Below, one piece after another: positions 32,018-41,616 of a DNA stretch of 64,000 nt. This DNA is from DATLZB01 sp035574175. GTDB lineage: Bacteria; Pseudomonadota; Alphaproteobacteria; Rhizobiales; Hyphomicrobiaceae. Position 1 is the first letter of the stretch; each line of letters opens with the position of its first letter. The DNA is taken from positions 7,087 to 71,086 of the forward strand of contig DATLZB010000109.1 of assembly GCA_035574175.1 (NCBI GenBank), written 5' to 3'. A program made the translations under genes and the position numbers. Under the pieces are notes generated by a model, which did no database searches, had not been told where the DNA came from, and saw only the letters and a program-made list of their open reading frames with translations.

Positions 32018-34156
32018 TCAGCCGGCGATCCTGGAGAAGTCGGCGACGTTCAAGGTGGCGGCGCGGATCTCGGACAAGAGATGCAGGCGGTTCACGCGCA
32101 GCTTCGCATTGTCCGTGTTCACCGTCACCTTGTCAAAAAAGGCATCGACGGGACGGCGCAGCTCGGCCAGCGCCCGCATGGCACCGGCGAAGTTCTCCAC
32201 CTCGATCGCCTTGCGGGTGTCCTCCTTGACCTTCTCGATGGCCGCATCGAGCGCCAGCTCCTCCGGCGCCTCGAGCAGCCCGGGGTCGGCCTCGCCGGCA
32301 TAGCTTCGCTTATCCCTCTTCTCCTCGTCGCGAATGATGTTGACGGCGCGCTTGACCCCGATCAGCAGGCTGGCGCCGTCGTCGGTCTTCAGGAACTCGG
32401 AAAGCGCTTCCACGCGCTTGACGATCAGTGCCAGGTCGTCCTGGCCGCCCAGCGAGAACACCGCGTCGATGAGGTCGTGGCGCGCCCCCTTCTCGCGCAG
32501 ATGCACCTTGAGGCGGTCGGCGAAGAAGGAAAGGAGGTCGAGCACGCGTCCGTAGACGATCAGGCTGTTGAACCTCCGGTCGGACGTATCCGCCTCGAGT
32601 TCGCGGTCGGTTCCCTCGAGCGAATGCTCGAGCCGCATCAGGTGTGCTTGCATAGTGGGTACTAGCGGCAACCGCAGATCATTCTCCAGAACGATGCGGA
32701 TGACGCCGAGCGCCGCCCGCCGAAGCTGATAGGGATCGCCCGAGCCGGTCGGCTTCTCGCCGATGGCCCAGAAGCCCACCAGCGTGTCGAGCTTGTCGGC
32801 GAGCGCCACCGCGATCGCCACCGCGTCGCCCTCGGAGGCGAGCGGCACGGTATCGTTGGGCCCACGCGGCTTGTAGTGCAGCTCGATGGCGCGGGCGATC
32901 TCGGGCTTGGTGCCGGCGGCTTGCGCGTAGTAGCGGCCCATCGTTCCCTGCAGCTCGGGGAACTCGCCGACCATGCCGGAGACGAGATCGGCCTTGCAGA
33001 GCTGGGCGGCACGCCGCGCGTCGGCCGGATCGGCGTCGACGGCGCCCGCAATCTGAAAGGCGAGCTCGGCAATGCGCTCAACGCGCTCCTTCTGGGTGCC
33101 GAGTTTCTCGTGAAAGGTGATGCCGTCGAGGGCGGAGGCCATTTCATCGAGCGGACGCTTCAGATCCTGTTCCCAGAAAAAGCGGGCGTCGGCGAGGCGG
33201 GCGTCGATCACCTTCTCGTTGCCGGCGACGATCCGTGCGCCGCCGTCAGGAGGCGACAGGTTGGAGACGAGCAGGAAGCGGTTGGCAAGCTTTGCCGTGC
33301 GCGGGTGGCGCAGCGAGAAGCACTTCTGGTGGTTCTTCATGGCGGTGATGAGACACTCGGCAGGCACCTTCAGGTAGTCCTCGTCAAAGTGGCCCATCAG
33401 CACGGTCGGCCACTCGGTCAAGCCCGCGTTCTCGGCGAGCAGGGCCTCGTCGGCGACCAGCTCGAGCTTGTGCTTGCCGGCCAGCGCCAGCGCCTGCTCG
33501 CGGATCATCTCGGCCCGTTCGGAGGCCGGCAGCAGCACCTTCCGTGCCCTGAGCTTCTTGCCGTAGTCGGCGAAGCCCGACACGTCGAACGGCTCATTGC
33601 CGTCGAAGCGGTGGCCGCGCGTGGTGTTGCCGCTCTTGATGCCGGCGACCTCGAACGGCACGACCTTGCCGTCGAGCAGGCAGACGATCGAGTGCAGCGG
33701 GCGCACCCAGGTGAAGCTGTGGCTCGCCCAGCGCATCGATTTCGGCCACGGGAATCTGGCGAGCACCTCTGGCACGACGGCGGCGATGATCTCCGCCGCC
33801 CTGCGGCCGGGCTTGTCGATTTTCGCGACGTAATAGTCGCCCTTCTTCGGGTCGGGAACGACGGTGGCCTCGCCGATCGACTTGAGCCCCGCGCCTTTCA
33901 GGAAGCCCTGGATCGCGGCTTCGGGAGCGCCGACGCGCGGACCCTTGCGCTCCTCGGACATGGCGGGCGATTTGTCCGGCACGCCGTCGATCACCAGGGC
34001 GAGCCGGCGCGGCGTGGAGAAGGCATGGGCCTCGCCGACTGCGAGGCCCTGTGCCTTCAGTCCGTCGACGATGAGCCGCTTCAAGTCTTCGGCCGCGCGG
34101 GCCTGCATGCGTGCCGGGATCTCTTCAGAGAACAGCTCGAGCAGCAGCTCAGCCAT
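32018..34156 (-). CDS. glyS: Glycine--tRNA ligase beta subunit
   Basis: The 712-residue beta subunit of the bacterial alpha2beta2 glycyl-tRNA synthetase, which carries tRNA recognition. It starts 'AELLLELFSEEIPARMQ', contains 'FSTPRRLALVIDGVP', 'RFPWPKSMRWASHSFTWVRPLHSIVCL', 'CLITAMKNHQKCF' and ends with the DALR-type anticodon-binding domain ('MRALAELRRPVDAFFDKV'). ATG 34156 is chosen on this N-terminus. A short hairpin (GCCTGC-CGA-GCAGGC, 34176-34190) lies just upstream of the ribosome-binding site. glyQ is 210 bp upstream, further apart than usual. Confidence 0.97.
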   Translation of the reverse strand: MAELLLELFSEEIPARMQARAAEDLKRLIVDGLKAQGLAVGEAHAFSTPRRLALVIDGVPDKSPAMSEERKGPRVGAPEAAIQGFLKGAGLKSIGEATVVPDPKKGDYYVAKIDKPGRRAAEIIAAVVPEVLARFPWPKSMRWASHSFTWVRPLHSIVCLLDGKVVPFEVAGIKSGNTTRGHRFDGNEPFDVSGFADYGKKLRARKVLLPASERAEMIREQALALAGKHKLELVADEALLAENAGLTEWPTVLMGHFDEDYLKVPAECLITAMKNHQKCFSLRHPRTAKLANRFLLVSNLSPPDGGARIVAGNEKVIDARLADARFFWEQDLKRPLDEMASALDGITFHEKLGTQKERVERIAELAFQIAGAVDADPADARRAAQLCKADLVSGMVGEFPELQGTMGRYYAQAAGTKPEIARAIELHYKPRGPNDTVPLASEGDAVAIAVALADKLDTLVGFWAIGEKPTGSGDPYQLRRAALGVIRIVLENDLRLPLVPTMQAHLMRLEHSLEGTDRELEADTSDRRFNSLIVYGRVLDLLSFFADRLKVHLREKGARHDLIDAVFSLGGQDDLALIVKRVEALSEFLKTDDGASLLIGVKRAVNIIRDEEKRDKRSYAGEADPGLLEAPEELALDAAIEKVKEDTRKAIEVENFAGAMRALAELRRPVDAFFDKVTVNTDNAKLRVNRLHLLSEIRAATLNVADFSRIAG

Positions 34157-34366
34157 GGCATGTCCTCTTTGCCAAGCCTGCCGAGCAGGCCTGCCAGACA
34201 ATCCGAACACGCCCTCTCCAGCCGCGTTCGCGGAAGCCGCGCCGGCGGCCATCCGGGATCTTGCCGAGTGCGGCAAGATCGAGCCCGGGAACATCCCGCC
34301 GCGCGGCCGGTTGAAGCGACGTTAGCCGGGAACCCAGCCGCACAGGGGGCGCACACACTGCCAACA

Positions 34367-35314
<948 letters not shown>

Positions 35315-35400
35315 CGAGCGGCACTGGGTTGAGGGATCGGCCGCGCACTATACGCAAATCAGGCCTTGCGTCATCAGGGATTGCGCTTTCATGCCGGCGC

Positions 35401-35592
35401 TCAGCGCTTGGCCGGCCGATAGACGCGTGCGTCCTCGTCCCACTCGAGCGGGCCCAGATCGCGCGGGCCGCGGGAGCTTTGCCTAAACCGCTCGCGGTCA
35501 GCGGCCAGCGACCGCTCCCATTCCCGTGCGAGCCAGCGATATCCGAGGTAGAGCCCGGCTCCCATCAGGCCAAGAAGGAGAAGCTGTGGCAT
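35401..35592 (-). CDS. Small membrane-anchored hypothetical protein
   Basis: A 63-residue protein with one N-terminal hydrophobic segment ('PQLLLLGLMGAGLYLGYRWL') followed by a charged soluble tail with 'GPLEWDEDARVYRP'. Similar short proteins sit between glyQ and the S49 peptidase in related genomes. ATG 35592 is preceded by GGAGG. Only 19 bp separate it from the peptidase gene upstream, so the two are likely co-transcribed. The function is unknown. Confidence 0.72.
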   Translation of the reverse strand: MPQLLLLGLMGAGLYLGYRWLAREWERSLAADRERFRQSSRGPRDLGPLEWDEDARVYRPAKR

Positions 35593-35611
35593 CGATCGCC
35601 TCCGGAGCGAC

Positions 35612-36454
35612 TCACAAACCGTAGCGTGCCCACAAGGCGCGCGCCTCGAGGGCCGAAACCAGATCATCGGCCAGGGCAAGGGCGATCCCTTCCGCCGGCG
35701 GACCATGGCCAATACTCGGCAGACGGCGCAGGCGCGCCAGCCAGCCCGCGCTTGCGATGGGAATGGCCCGCAAAACCACCTTCGGCCCGTGCAGCTCACG
35801 CATCTTGGATCTGACGTCGGCGACGCCGTCGATCAGCCCCAAGTCGAGGGCCTTGGCCGCCGACCAGAAGGCTCCCGAGAACAATTCGGCATCGGGCGCC
35901 TTGAGCCGGCCGGCGCGGCGATCCTTGACGATGCCGATAAACACGTCGTGCACATCACGCTGGATGGCTTTAAGCCGCTCGATCTCCTCCGGTCGCTCGG
36001 GAAGGAAGGGATCGAGCGCGCCCTTGTGGTCGCCGGCGGTGTAGACGCGCCGCTCGATGCCCAGACGGTCGATCGCCTTGTGCAGGCCAAAACTCGCCGA
36101 AATGACGCCGATCGAGCCGACAATGGAGGCGGCGTCGGCGTAAATCTCATCGCCGGCCAGCGCCAGGTAGTAGCCGCCGGAAGCGGCCACGTCCTCACAG
36201 AACACGATGATGCGCTTGTTCTTCTCCTCGGCGAGCTGGCGCAGGCGCTTGAAGAGCAGGCTCGACTGCACGGCGGAGCCGCCGGGCGAATTGACGGCAA
36301 CCGCGACGGTGGGAAGGCGCGAGGCGGAAAACGCGCGCTCCATGGCCTGCGCCGCGGAAGAAAGGGTCAGTCCCGGACGCAGAGGGGTGGCAAGACCGAT
36401 CGGCCCGGAAAAGCGGAGCACCGGTACGACCGGGTGGCGGGAGAATGGCCACAT
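35612..36454 (-). CDS. S49 family (SppA/SohB-like) serine peptidase
   Basis: A 280-residue signal-peptide-peptidase-like protease. The Ser-Lys dyad is Ser92 ('VAASGGYYLA') and Lys144 ('AGDHKGALDPF'). 'NSPGGSAVQSSLLFKRLR' and 'VGSIGVISASFGL' are conserved. Unlike full SppA there is no strong N-terminal membrane anchor, so it may act in the cytoplasm or associate through the small membrane protein encoded next to it. ATG 36454 gives the family start 'MWPFSR'. Confidence 0.9.
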   Translation of the reverse strand: MWPFSRHPVVPVLRFSGPIGLATPLRPGLTLSSAAQAMERAFSASRLPTVAVAVNSPGGSAVQSSLLFKRLRQLAEEKNKRIIVFCEDVAASGGYYLALAGDEIYADAASIVGSIGVISASFGLHKAIDRLGIERRVYTAGDHKGALDPFLPERPEEIERLKAIQRDVHDVFIGIVKDRRAGRLKAPDAELFSGAFWSAAKALDLGLIDGVADVRSKMRELHGPKVVLRAIPIASAGWLARLRRLPSIGHGPPAEGIALALADDLVSALEARALWARYGL

Positions 36455-36539
36455 CTTGAGAATTGCCCTTTGCTGATGCGGGCGACGCGCTCCGGAACCG
36501 ATGCGTTTCGCCAGCGCAACACATAGTTGAGGAGGGCGG

Positions 36540-37340
36540 TCACCGCCAGCCCCTGACGCAATGCGTAAGCGGCGCGCCGTCCCGGAGCACGGCGTCGATG
36601 TCGGGAAGGAAGCCATGGCCTGCGCCATGCAGCACGAGGCCGGAAAGGAGGCGCAGGGGCGCGCGGCTGCCCTTGCGGCCGCCGACGAGGATGCGCCGGG
36701 CCGGGTCGCCGGCACGCGGGTGGATCGGCAGCACGCTGAGGTCACCGAAGCGGCGGCCAAGCGCGAGGAGCACGTCCCCCAGGGCATCGGCCCGGTGGAT
36801 CAACGTCACCGCTCCTTCGGGGGCCGCCATGCGGGCAAGGAAGCGCGCCCAGCGCTCGAGGCCGCCTGCCGCCATGACGTATGCGCCGGCCTTGGCCCGA
36901 TCGGCGGGTGAGCTGGCGCGCCCCTCTTCCAGATAGGGAGGGTTGGCCAGCACACAGTCGAAGGAACGCGCTTCAAGTCCTTGCGAGGCGAGGTCCGCGG
37001 CGGGAGCAAAGAGGTCGGCGGCAATCACGCGAACACGGGATGAAAGGCCGTTGCGGGCAACGTTCTTGCGGGCAAGCTCGACAAGGTCAGCGTGGAATTC
37101 GACCAGCACCACCTCGGCGCCCGGCACGCGAGCGGCGAGGGCGAGGCCGGCCGCACCGACGCCGGCGCCGGCGTCGAGCACTCGCACGCGGACTGGCCCC
37201 GCAGCGGGAACGGCGGCGGCGAGCAGCATGGCATCGAGCCCGGCGCGGTAGCCGGCCTTGGGTTGCAAAAGGCGCAGGCGGCCGCCGAGGAACGCATCGT
37301 CCGTGACATCGGCTTGCGCCACAGGGTCAGCTCTCGTCAT
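36540..37340 (-). CDS. TrmN6-like SAM-dependent methyltransferase
   Basis: A 266-residue methyltransferase. It has 'FLGGRLRLLQPKAGYRAGLDAMLLAAAV' at the N-terminus, the SAM loop 'VLDAGAGVGAAGLAL', and 'LANPPY', the N6-adenine methyltransferase signature. This layout matches proteins related to TrmN6 (YfiC), which methylates A37 of tRNA1(Val). It overlaps the end of the DUF2007 gene by 14 bases and is probably translated with it. Confidence 0.87.
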   Translation of the reverse strand: MTRADPVAQADVTDDAFLGGRLRLLQPKAGYRAGLDAMLLAAAVPAAGPVRVRVLDAGAGVGAAGLALAARVPGAEVVLVEFHADLVELARKNVARNGLSSRVRVIAADLFAPAADLASQGLEARSFDCVLANPPYLEEGRASSPADRAKAGAYVMAAGGLERWARFLARMAAPEGAVTLIHRADALGDVLLALGRRFGDLSVLPIHPRAGDPARRILVGGRKGSRAPLRLLSGLVLHGAGHGFLPDIDAVLRDGAPLTHCVRGWR

Positions 37341-37560
37341 CGCCGATGATCCAGGACTTGAGGCCTGCTTCCACCAGCACGGACCGTGCCTGGTGCCAGT
37401 ACTCCTCGGGCACGAGGACCCGGCGTGGGAAAACGCCGACCGAGCCTTCCAGCACGCTCATGTTCGCGTCGGCGATCAGCGGCTCGAAACCGGCGTCGTC
37501 GAGCAGGGCCTCGACGAGGCTCAGCACGACGACATCGTTGGTCCGCATGATCTCACGCAT
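37327..37560 (-). CDS. DUF2007 domain-containing protein
   Basis: A 77-residue protein with the DUF2007 pattern: 'MREIMRTNDVVVLSLVEALLDDAGF', then 'ANMSVLEGSVGVFPRRVLVP'. The fold resembles signal-transducing PII-like proteins, but the role is unknown. The ATG at 37560 yields the family N-terminus. It is divergent from the polyprenyl synthase gene, with an AT-rich 109 bp spacer. Confidence 0.85.
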   Translation of the reverse strand: MREIMRTNDVVVLSLVEALLDDAGFEPLIADANMSVLEGSVGVFPRRVLVPEEYWHQARSVLVEAGLKSWIIGDDES

Positions 37561-37669
37561 GGCGCGATCAGATCGCACACATGCGGCATGCGGCAAAGTG
37601 CCGTGAATAGCGCCTGGCGCGGTTTCAATATATCATGATGAACCCGAAACCGGTCGAGGAACAGCCGCA

Positions 37670-38689
37670 GTGGCAGTGGTGCTCCAGCTCGAACAGCCGC
37701 GCGAGGATGCGAAATTGTCACTGGCCCCGCTGCTGGCTCTCGTCGCCGACGACATGGATGAGGTAAACCGCATCATCCTCGATAAGGCGGTATCCGATGT
37801 CGACCTCATTCCGCGGCTGGCTCATCATCTGATCGATTCCGGCGGCAAGCGGCTGCGGCCGATGCTCACCATCGCGGCAGCCAAGCTCAGCGGCTATCGC
37901 GGCACCGGCCACATCCGGCTCGCGGCATCCGTGGAGTTCATGCACACCGCCACGTTGCTTCACGACGATGTGGTCGATGAGAGCCGGTTTCGGCGCGGCA
38001 AGGAGGCGGCGCGGCTTGTGTGGGGCAACCAGGCCAGCGTGCTGGTCGGTGACTTCCTGCTCGGGCAGGCGTTCCGGATGATGGTGGAGGTCGGCTCGCT
38101 TCCCGCACTCAAGATCCTTTCCAACGCATCCGCGGTGATCGCGGAGGGTGAGGTGATGCAACTGGTGGCCGCCAAGAACCTCGCCACCACGGAAGATGAG
38201 TACCTCACCATCATCGAAGCCAAGACCGCCGCGCTGTTTGCGGCCGCGTGCGAGGTGGGCGCGGCAATCGCCAGCCGGCCGGCCGAGGAGCAGGCGGCAC
38301 TCGGCGCCTACGGCAAGGCGCTCGGCATCGCGTTCCAGCTCGTCGACGATGCCCTCGACTACAGCGGCGACAGCGCCCGGCTCGGCAAATCGGTGGGCGA
38401 CGACTTCCGCGAAGGCAAGGTCACACTACCCGTCATTCTGTCCTACCGGCGCGGCAGCGAGCATGAGCGCAAGTTCTGGAAGCGCACGATCTCGGAAGGC
38501 GAGGTGCGGGAGGACGATCTCACCACGGCGATCGCCCTGATGCGCAAGCACAAGGCCATCGAGGCCACGCTCGAGCAGGCGCGTCGCTACGGGGCAACGG
38601 CACGCGAAGCTCTCGCGCCGTTCCGCGACAGTGCGCCAAAGCAGGCGATGCTCGACCTCGTCACCTTTTGCGTTGCCCGCGCGAACTGA
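37670..38689 (+). CDS. Polyprenyl diphosphate synthase (octa/decaprenyl type)
   Basis: A 339-residue trans-prenyltransferase that builds the ubiquinone side chain. The first Asp-rich motif is 'LLHDDVVDE' and the second 'FQLVDDALDY', with 'GGKRLRPML' for substrate binding and small residues before the first motif ('FMHTA') consistent with a long product. The start is GTG at 37670 (GAGGAA upstream); nearby ATGs are out of frame. ispE, on the opposite strand, converges 28 bp away. Confidence 0.92.
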   Translation: MAVVLQLEQPREDAKLSLAPLLALVADDMDEVNRIILDKAVSDVDLIPRLAHHLIDSGGKRLRPMLTIAAAKLSGYRGTGHIRLAASVEFMHTATLLHDDVVDESRFRRGKEAARLVWGNQASVLVGDFLLGQAFRMMVEVGSLPALKILSNASAVIAEGEVMQLVAAKNLATTEDEYLTIIEAKTAALFAAACEVGAAIASRPAEEQAALGAYGKALGIAFQLVDDALDYSGDSARLGKSVGDDFREGKVTLPVILSYRRGSEHERKFWKRTISEGEVREDDLTTAIALMRKHKAIEATLEQARRYGATAREALAPFRDSAPKQAMLDLVTFCVARAN

Positions 38690-38717
38690 GGCGTGCCTTG
38701 CGGCGCGCTGGCTCGGG

Positions 38718-39572
38718 TCAGCCGAGCGTCGCGGTGCGTACCCACCAGGCGGGATTGGCGGCGGCAAGGGTGCGGGCAGCTTCGGCCGCCGCCGCGCCAT
38801 CCGGGTAGATGCCAAAGCAGGTCGGGCCGCTGCCGCTCATGCGCGCAAGCAGGCATTGGCGCGTCGCGCGAAGAGCCGCAAGCACGTCGGCGACAACAGG
38901 CAGCAAGCGGATGGCCGCAGCTTCGAGGTCGTTGCCGTTGCGTCGGAGATAGTCCAAAAGCAGCGCAGGGGAAGGCGGCCGCCAGGTCGGGCGCGGCTCG
39001 CGGCGGACCGGTCCGGCATCGAGGACCTCGAACACGGCGCGGGTCGGCAGTGGCACGCCCGGGTTGAGGAGGGCGACGGCGAGAGGGGGCAGGCCGGCGA
39101 CCGGTTCGAGGCATTGGCCGATGCCGCGGGCGAGCGCCGTGCGGCCTTCAAGACACACCGGCACGTCGGCGCCGAGGTCGGCGGCGACAGCGGGCCAGTC
39201 GATGCGATGAGCAAGGCCCGGATTGGCGCGGCGCACGCAGCGCAGGAGCGCGGCGGCATCGGCCGAGCCGCCACCGAGCCCGGCGCTTACGGGGAGCAGC
39301 TTGCAGAGGGCGACCCGCCCCAGACGAAGGTGCGGCTCGAGGCGGCTCAAGCGGGCGAGCGCGGTGGCAAGCAGGTTGTCGCCCTCGATTGCCGCCGCGA
39401 ACGGTCCCGTTACCTCCACCGCCGGCGGCTCTGCAACATCGAGCGTCACCATATCGGCGACGTCGCCAGCAAAGGCGATGAGGCTTGCGAGCTCATGGTA
39501 ACCGTCCGCGCGGCGACCGAGGATGCGCAAGGTCAGGTTGACCTTGGCGGGCGCAGTCTCGGTGATCCTCAT
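38718..39572 (-). CDS. ispE: 4-(cytidine 5'-diphospho)-2-C-methyl-D-erythritol kinase
   Basis: IspE phosphorylates CDP-ME in the non-mevalonate isoprenoid pathway. The 284-residue protein begins 'TETAPAKVNLTLRILGRRADGYHEL', carries the GHMP ATP loop 'PVSAGLGGGSADAAALL', the active-site 'DLGADVPVCLEG' and a C-terminal 'RMSGSGPTCFGIY'. ATG 39572 gives the conserved N-terminus. It follows the TPR gene on the same strand by 37 bp. With the polyprenyl synthase next door, two isoprenoid steps are neighbours. Confidence 0.95.
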   Translation of the reverse strand: MRITETAPAKVNLTLRILGRRADGYHELASLIAFAGDVADMVTLDVAEPPAVEVTGPFAAAIEGDNLLATALARLSRLEPHLRLGRVALCKLLPVSAGLGGGSADAAALLRCVRRANPGLAHRIDWPAVAADLGADVPVCLEGRTALARGIGQCLEPVAGLPPLAVALLNPGVPLPTRAVFEVLDAGPVRREPRPTWRPPSPALLLDYLRRNGNDLEAAAIRLLPVVADVLAALRATRQCLLARMSGSGPTCFGIYPDGAAAAEAARTLAAANPAWWVRTATLG

Positions 39573-39609
39573 GTCGCGATGCCGCCGCCGAGGCGACGCC
39601 GGCGCCTCA

Positions 39610-41442
39610 TCACTGCAGCGGCCCTTGGAGCTTACTCTCGACACGCTTTCGCTGGACCGCGCTGCGGCTCTGCTCCTTGGACTTCTTGACCGACCCATTG
39701 GCCGGTTCGTCGACCAGTCCCTTGAGCAGCTTCTCGGCGATCTTCTCGGCCTCCTCGGGTTCCGGTTTCAGGGTGAGCGCCTGATCCCACTGGAAGCGGG
39801 CCTCCCGCTTGCGGCCGACGCGCCAAAGAGCATCCCCAAGGTGGTCGTTGAGAGTCGGATCCTCGGGCTTTAGCTCGACGGCGCGCTCCAGATGCTTGAC
39901 CGCCTCCTTGTAGTTGCCGAGCCGGTAGTAGGCCCAGCCGAGACTGTCGACGATGAAGCCATCGTTCTGGCGCTTGGCGACAGCCTTCTGAATCATGGCC
40001 AGTCCCTGCTTCAGGTTGCGGTTCTGGTCGATCCAGGAATATCCGAGGTAGTTGAGGATGAGCGGCTCATCGGGAGAGAGTTGGAGAGCGCGCTTCAAAT
40101 CGGCTTCGGCCTGCGGCCAACGCTTCATGCGCTCATAGCAGGTGCCGCGCGCGTACCAATAGTGCCAGTGACGCTCCTGCGGCGTCTTGATGAGGGCAAT
40201 GGCCCGCGAATAATACTCGACCGCCTCGGCGTAACGCTTGTGTGAGCGCATGATGCTACCCAGCGTGTCGAGAGGAGTGAGCTCGGTGGGGTGGGCCTTG
40301 GCGTGAGCCTCGAGCAGCGTCTTGGCCGCATCGACCTCATTCAGCAGGTTGAGGTTGATGCCCTTGCGGATGACGGTGATCATGCGCAAGGGCGAGTCGG
40401 GGGGCACGCGATCGTAGATTTCGTTGGCTTCGGCCGGGCGCCGCATGGCTTCGAACACGCCGCCGAGCGCGGTCAGCGCAAACGGGGAGTTCGGGTTGAC
40501 GTAGAGCGACATCTGCAGGTAGGCGGCGGCCAAGCTCACGCCGCCGTCACTTGCCAGCGCCTCGCCCAGGCCAAAGAAGACTTCGGCAAAGCCGTCCGCC
40601 GGATCCTCGATCAGCAACGGCAGGTTGTTAGCCCCGGCGTGAATGTCATCGCGCAGCTGACGCAGGGCCGGGTGGCCCTCCCCGCCCACCTTGTCCAAGT
40701 GCTCGGCAAGTATGCTGCGGGCAAGCTTGATGTCGCCTGCGTGGGAGGCGTGCCGAGCGTAGGCCAATGCCAGACGGGGCGTGCGCGCGTCGCTCTTGAA
40801 CGTGCGCTCATAGGCCTGACGGGCCTCGGTACGCCGGCCAGAGAGATCGGCGATCAGCGCACGGTGGTAACGCAGATAGGCCTGAACCGACTGCGCCTGG
40901 GGTCCCCGGTCGAGCAGCGCCAGCGCTCCCTTGGCGTCGTCCTTCGCCAGCCTGATCCAGGCCCGGGCCAGGATGCTGGTCAACTCGCCGACAGTGCCGC
41001 TGGCAATGGCCGAAAAATGCCGTTCGGCCGCATCGAGGTCGCCGGCCTTGTATTCGGCTACCCCGAGCCAGGTCTGCGCCAGCCGGTAGCTGCCCTTGCC
41101 GGGGCCGACTTTGCGGGCAAGCTCGGTGGCATGCTCGAAGTTGCCCTCGATGGCTTCCATCAGGAAGGCCTGCTCGACAATGCTGTCGCTGTCGGGATCG
41201 CGCGCCATCGCCTGGCGGTAAAACTCGACCGCCGCAGCGGTATCATAGGCACTGCGCGCGAAACGCCCTGCCAGGTAGCTGCCGAGCAAGGTGTGCGTCG
41301 GCTCGACCCGCTCGTTGCCGCTCGCCAGCACCGGGACGGTCGGGAGCGTTGCCAACAGCAGCAGCACGCCAGCCGTCCAGGCGACCTTGCGCATGCCGTT
41401 GAGGAAGGACCGCGTCGAACCTCGTGTCATGAGAAACGTCAT
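39610..41442 (-). CDS. Tetratricopeptide repeat protein, exported
   Basis: A 610-residue protein with an N-terminal signal or anchor (about residues 17-41, ending 'PVLASG') and many TPR units. Clear repeats include 'AAAVEFYRQAMARDPDSD', 'YAEAVEYYSRAIAL', 'PQAEADLKRALQLSPDEP', and 'YKEAVKHLERAVELKPEDP'. The last 40 residues are lysine/serine-rich. TPR arrays mediate protein contacts, here in the periplasm or at the inner membrane. It probably shares a transcript with ispE; the 174 bp upstream are AT-rich and likely hold the promoter. Confidence 0.88.
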   Translation of the reverse strand: MTFLMTRGSTRSFLNGMRKVAWTAGVLLLLATLPTVPVLASGNERVEPTHTLLGSYLAGRFARSAYDTAAAVEFYRQAMARDPDSDSIVEQAFLMEAIEGNFEHATELARKVGPGKGSYRLAQTWLGVAEYKAGDLDAAERHFSAIASGTVGELTSILARAWIRLAKDDAKGALALLDRGPQAQSVQAYLRYHRALIADLSGRRTEARQAYERTFKSDARTPRLALAYARHASHAGDIKLARSILAEHLDKVGGEGHPALRQLRDDIHAGANNLPLLIEDPADGFAEVFFGLGEALASDGGVSLAAAYLQMSLYVNPNSPFALTALGGVFEAMRRPAEANEIYDRVPPDSPLRMITVIRKGINLNLLNEVDAAKTLLEAHAKAHPTELTPLDTLGSIMRSHKRYAEAVEYYSRAIALIKTPQERHWHYWYARGTCYERMKRWPQAEADLKRALQLSPDEPLILNYLGYSWIDQNRNLKQGLAMIQKAVAKRQNDGFIVDSLGWAYYRLGNYKEAVKHLERAVELKPEDPTLNDHLGDALWRVGRKREARFQWDQALTLKPEPEEAEKIAEKLLKGLVDEPANGSVKKSKEQSRSAVQRKRVESKLQGPLQ

Positions 41443-41616
41443 GATGAATCGTGCTCGGTGAGCGAGGCTAGCAAGAACCGGTGCCCGTTGGCGACTCTCG
41501 CCTTCGGCGGCGGATGATAAACATCAATTTGTGTTGCAAAACCGGAAATCAATGATTGCTCACAAAGTTGGCGCGCTGACCGGCAGGCTCAAACCTGCGC
41601 GGTCGTCCCCGCGTTT

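Noticed and set aside
34176..34190. Small hairpin before glyS considered as riboswitch or attenuator
   Set aside because: Six base pairs only, with no tandem glycine aptamer features; most likely incidental.
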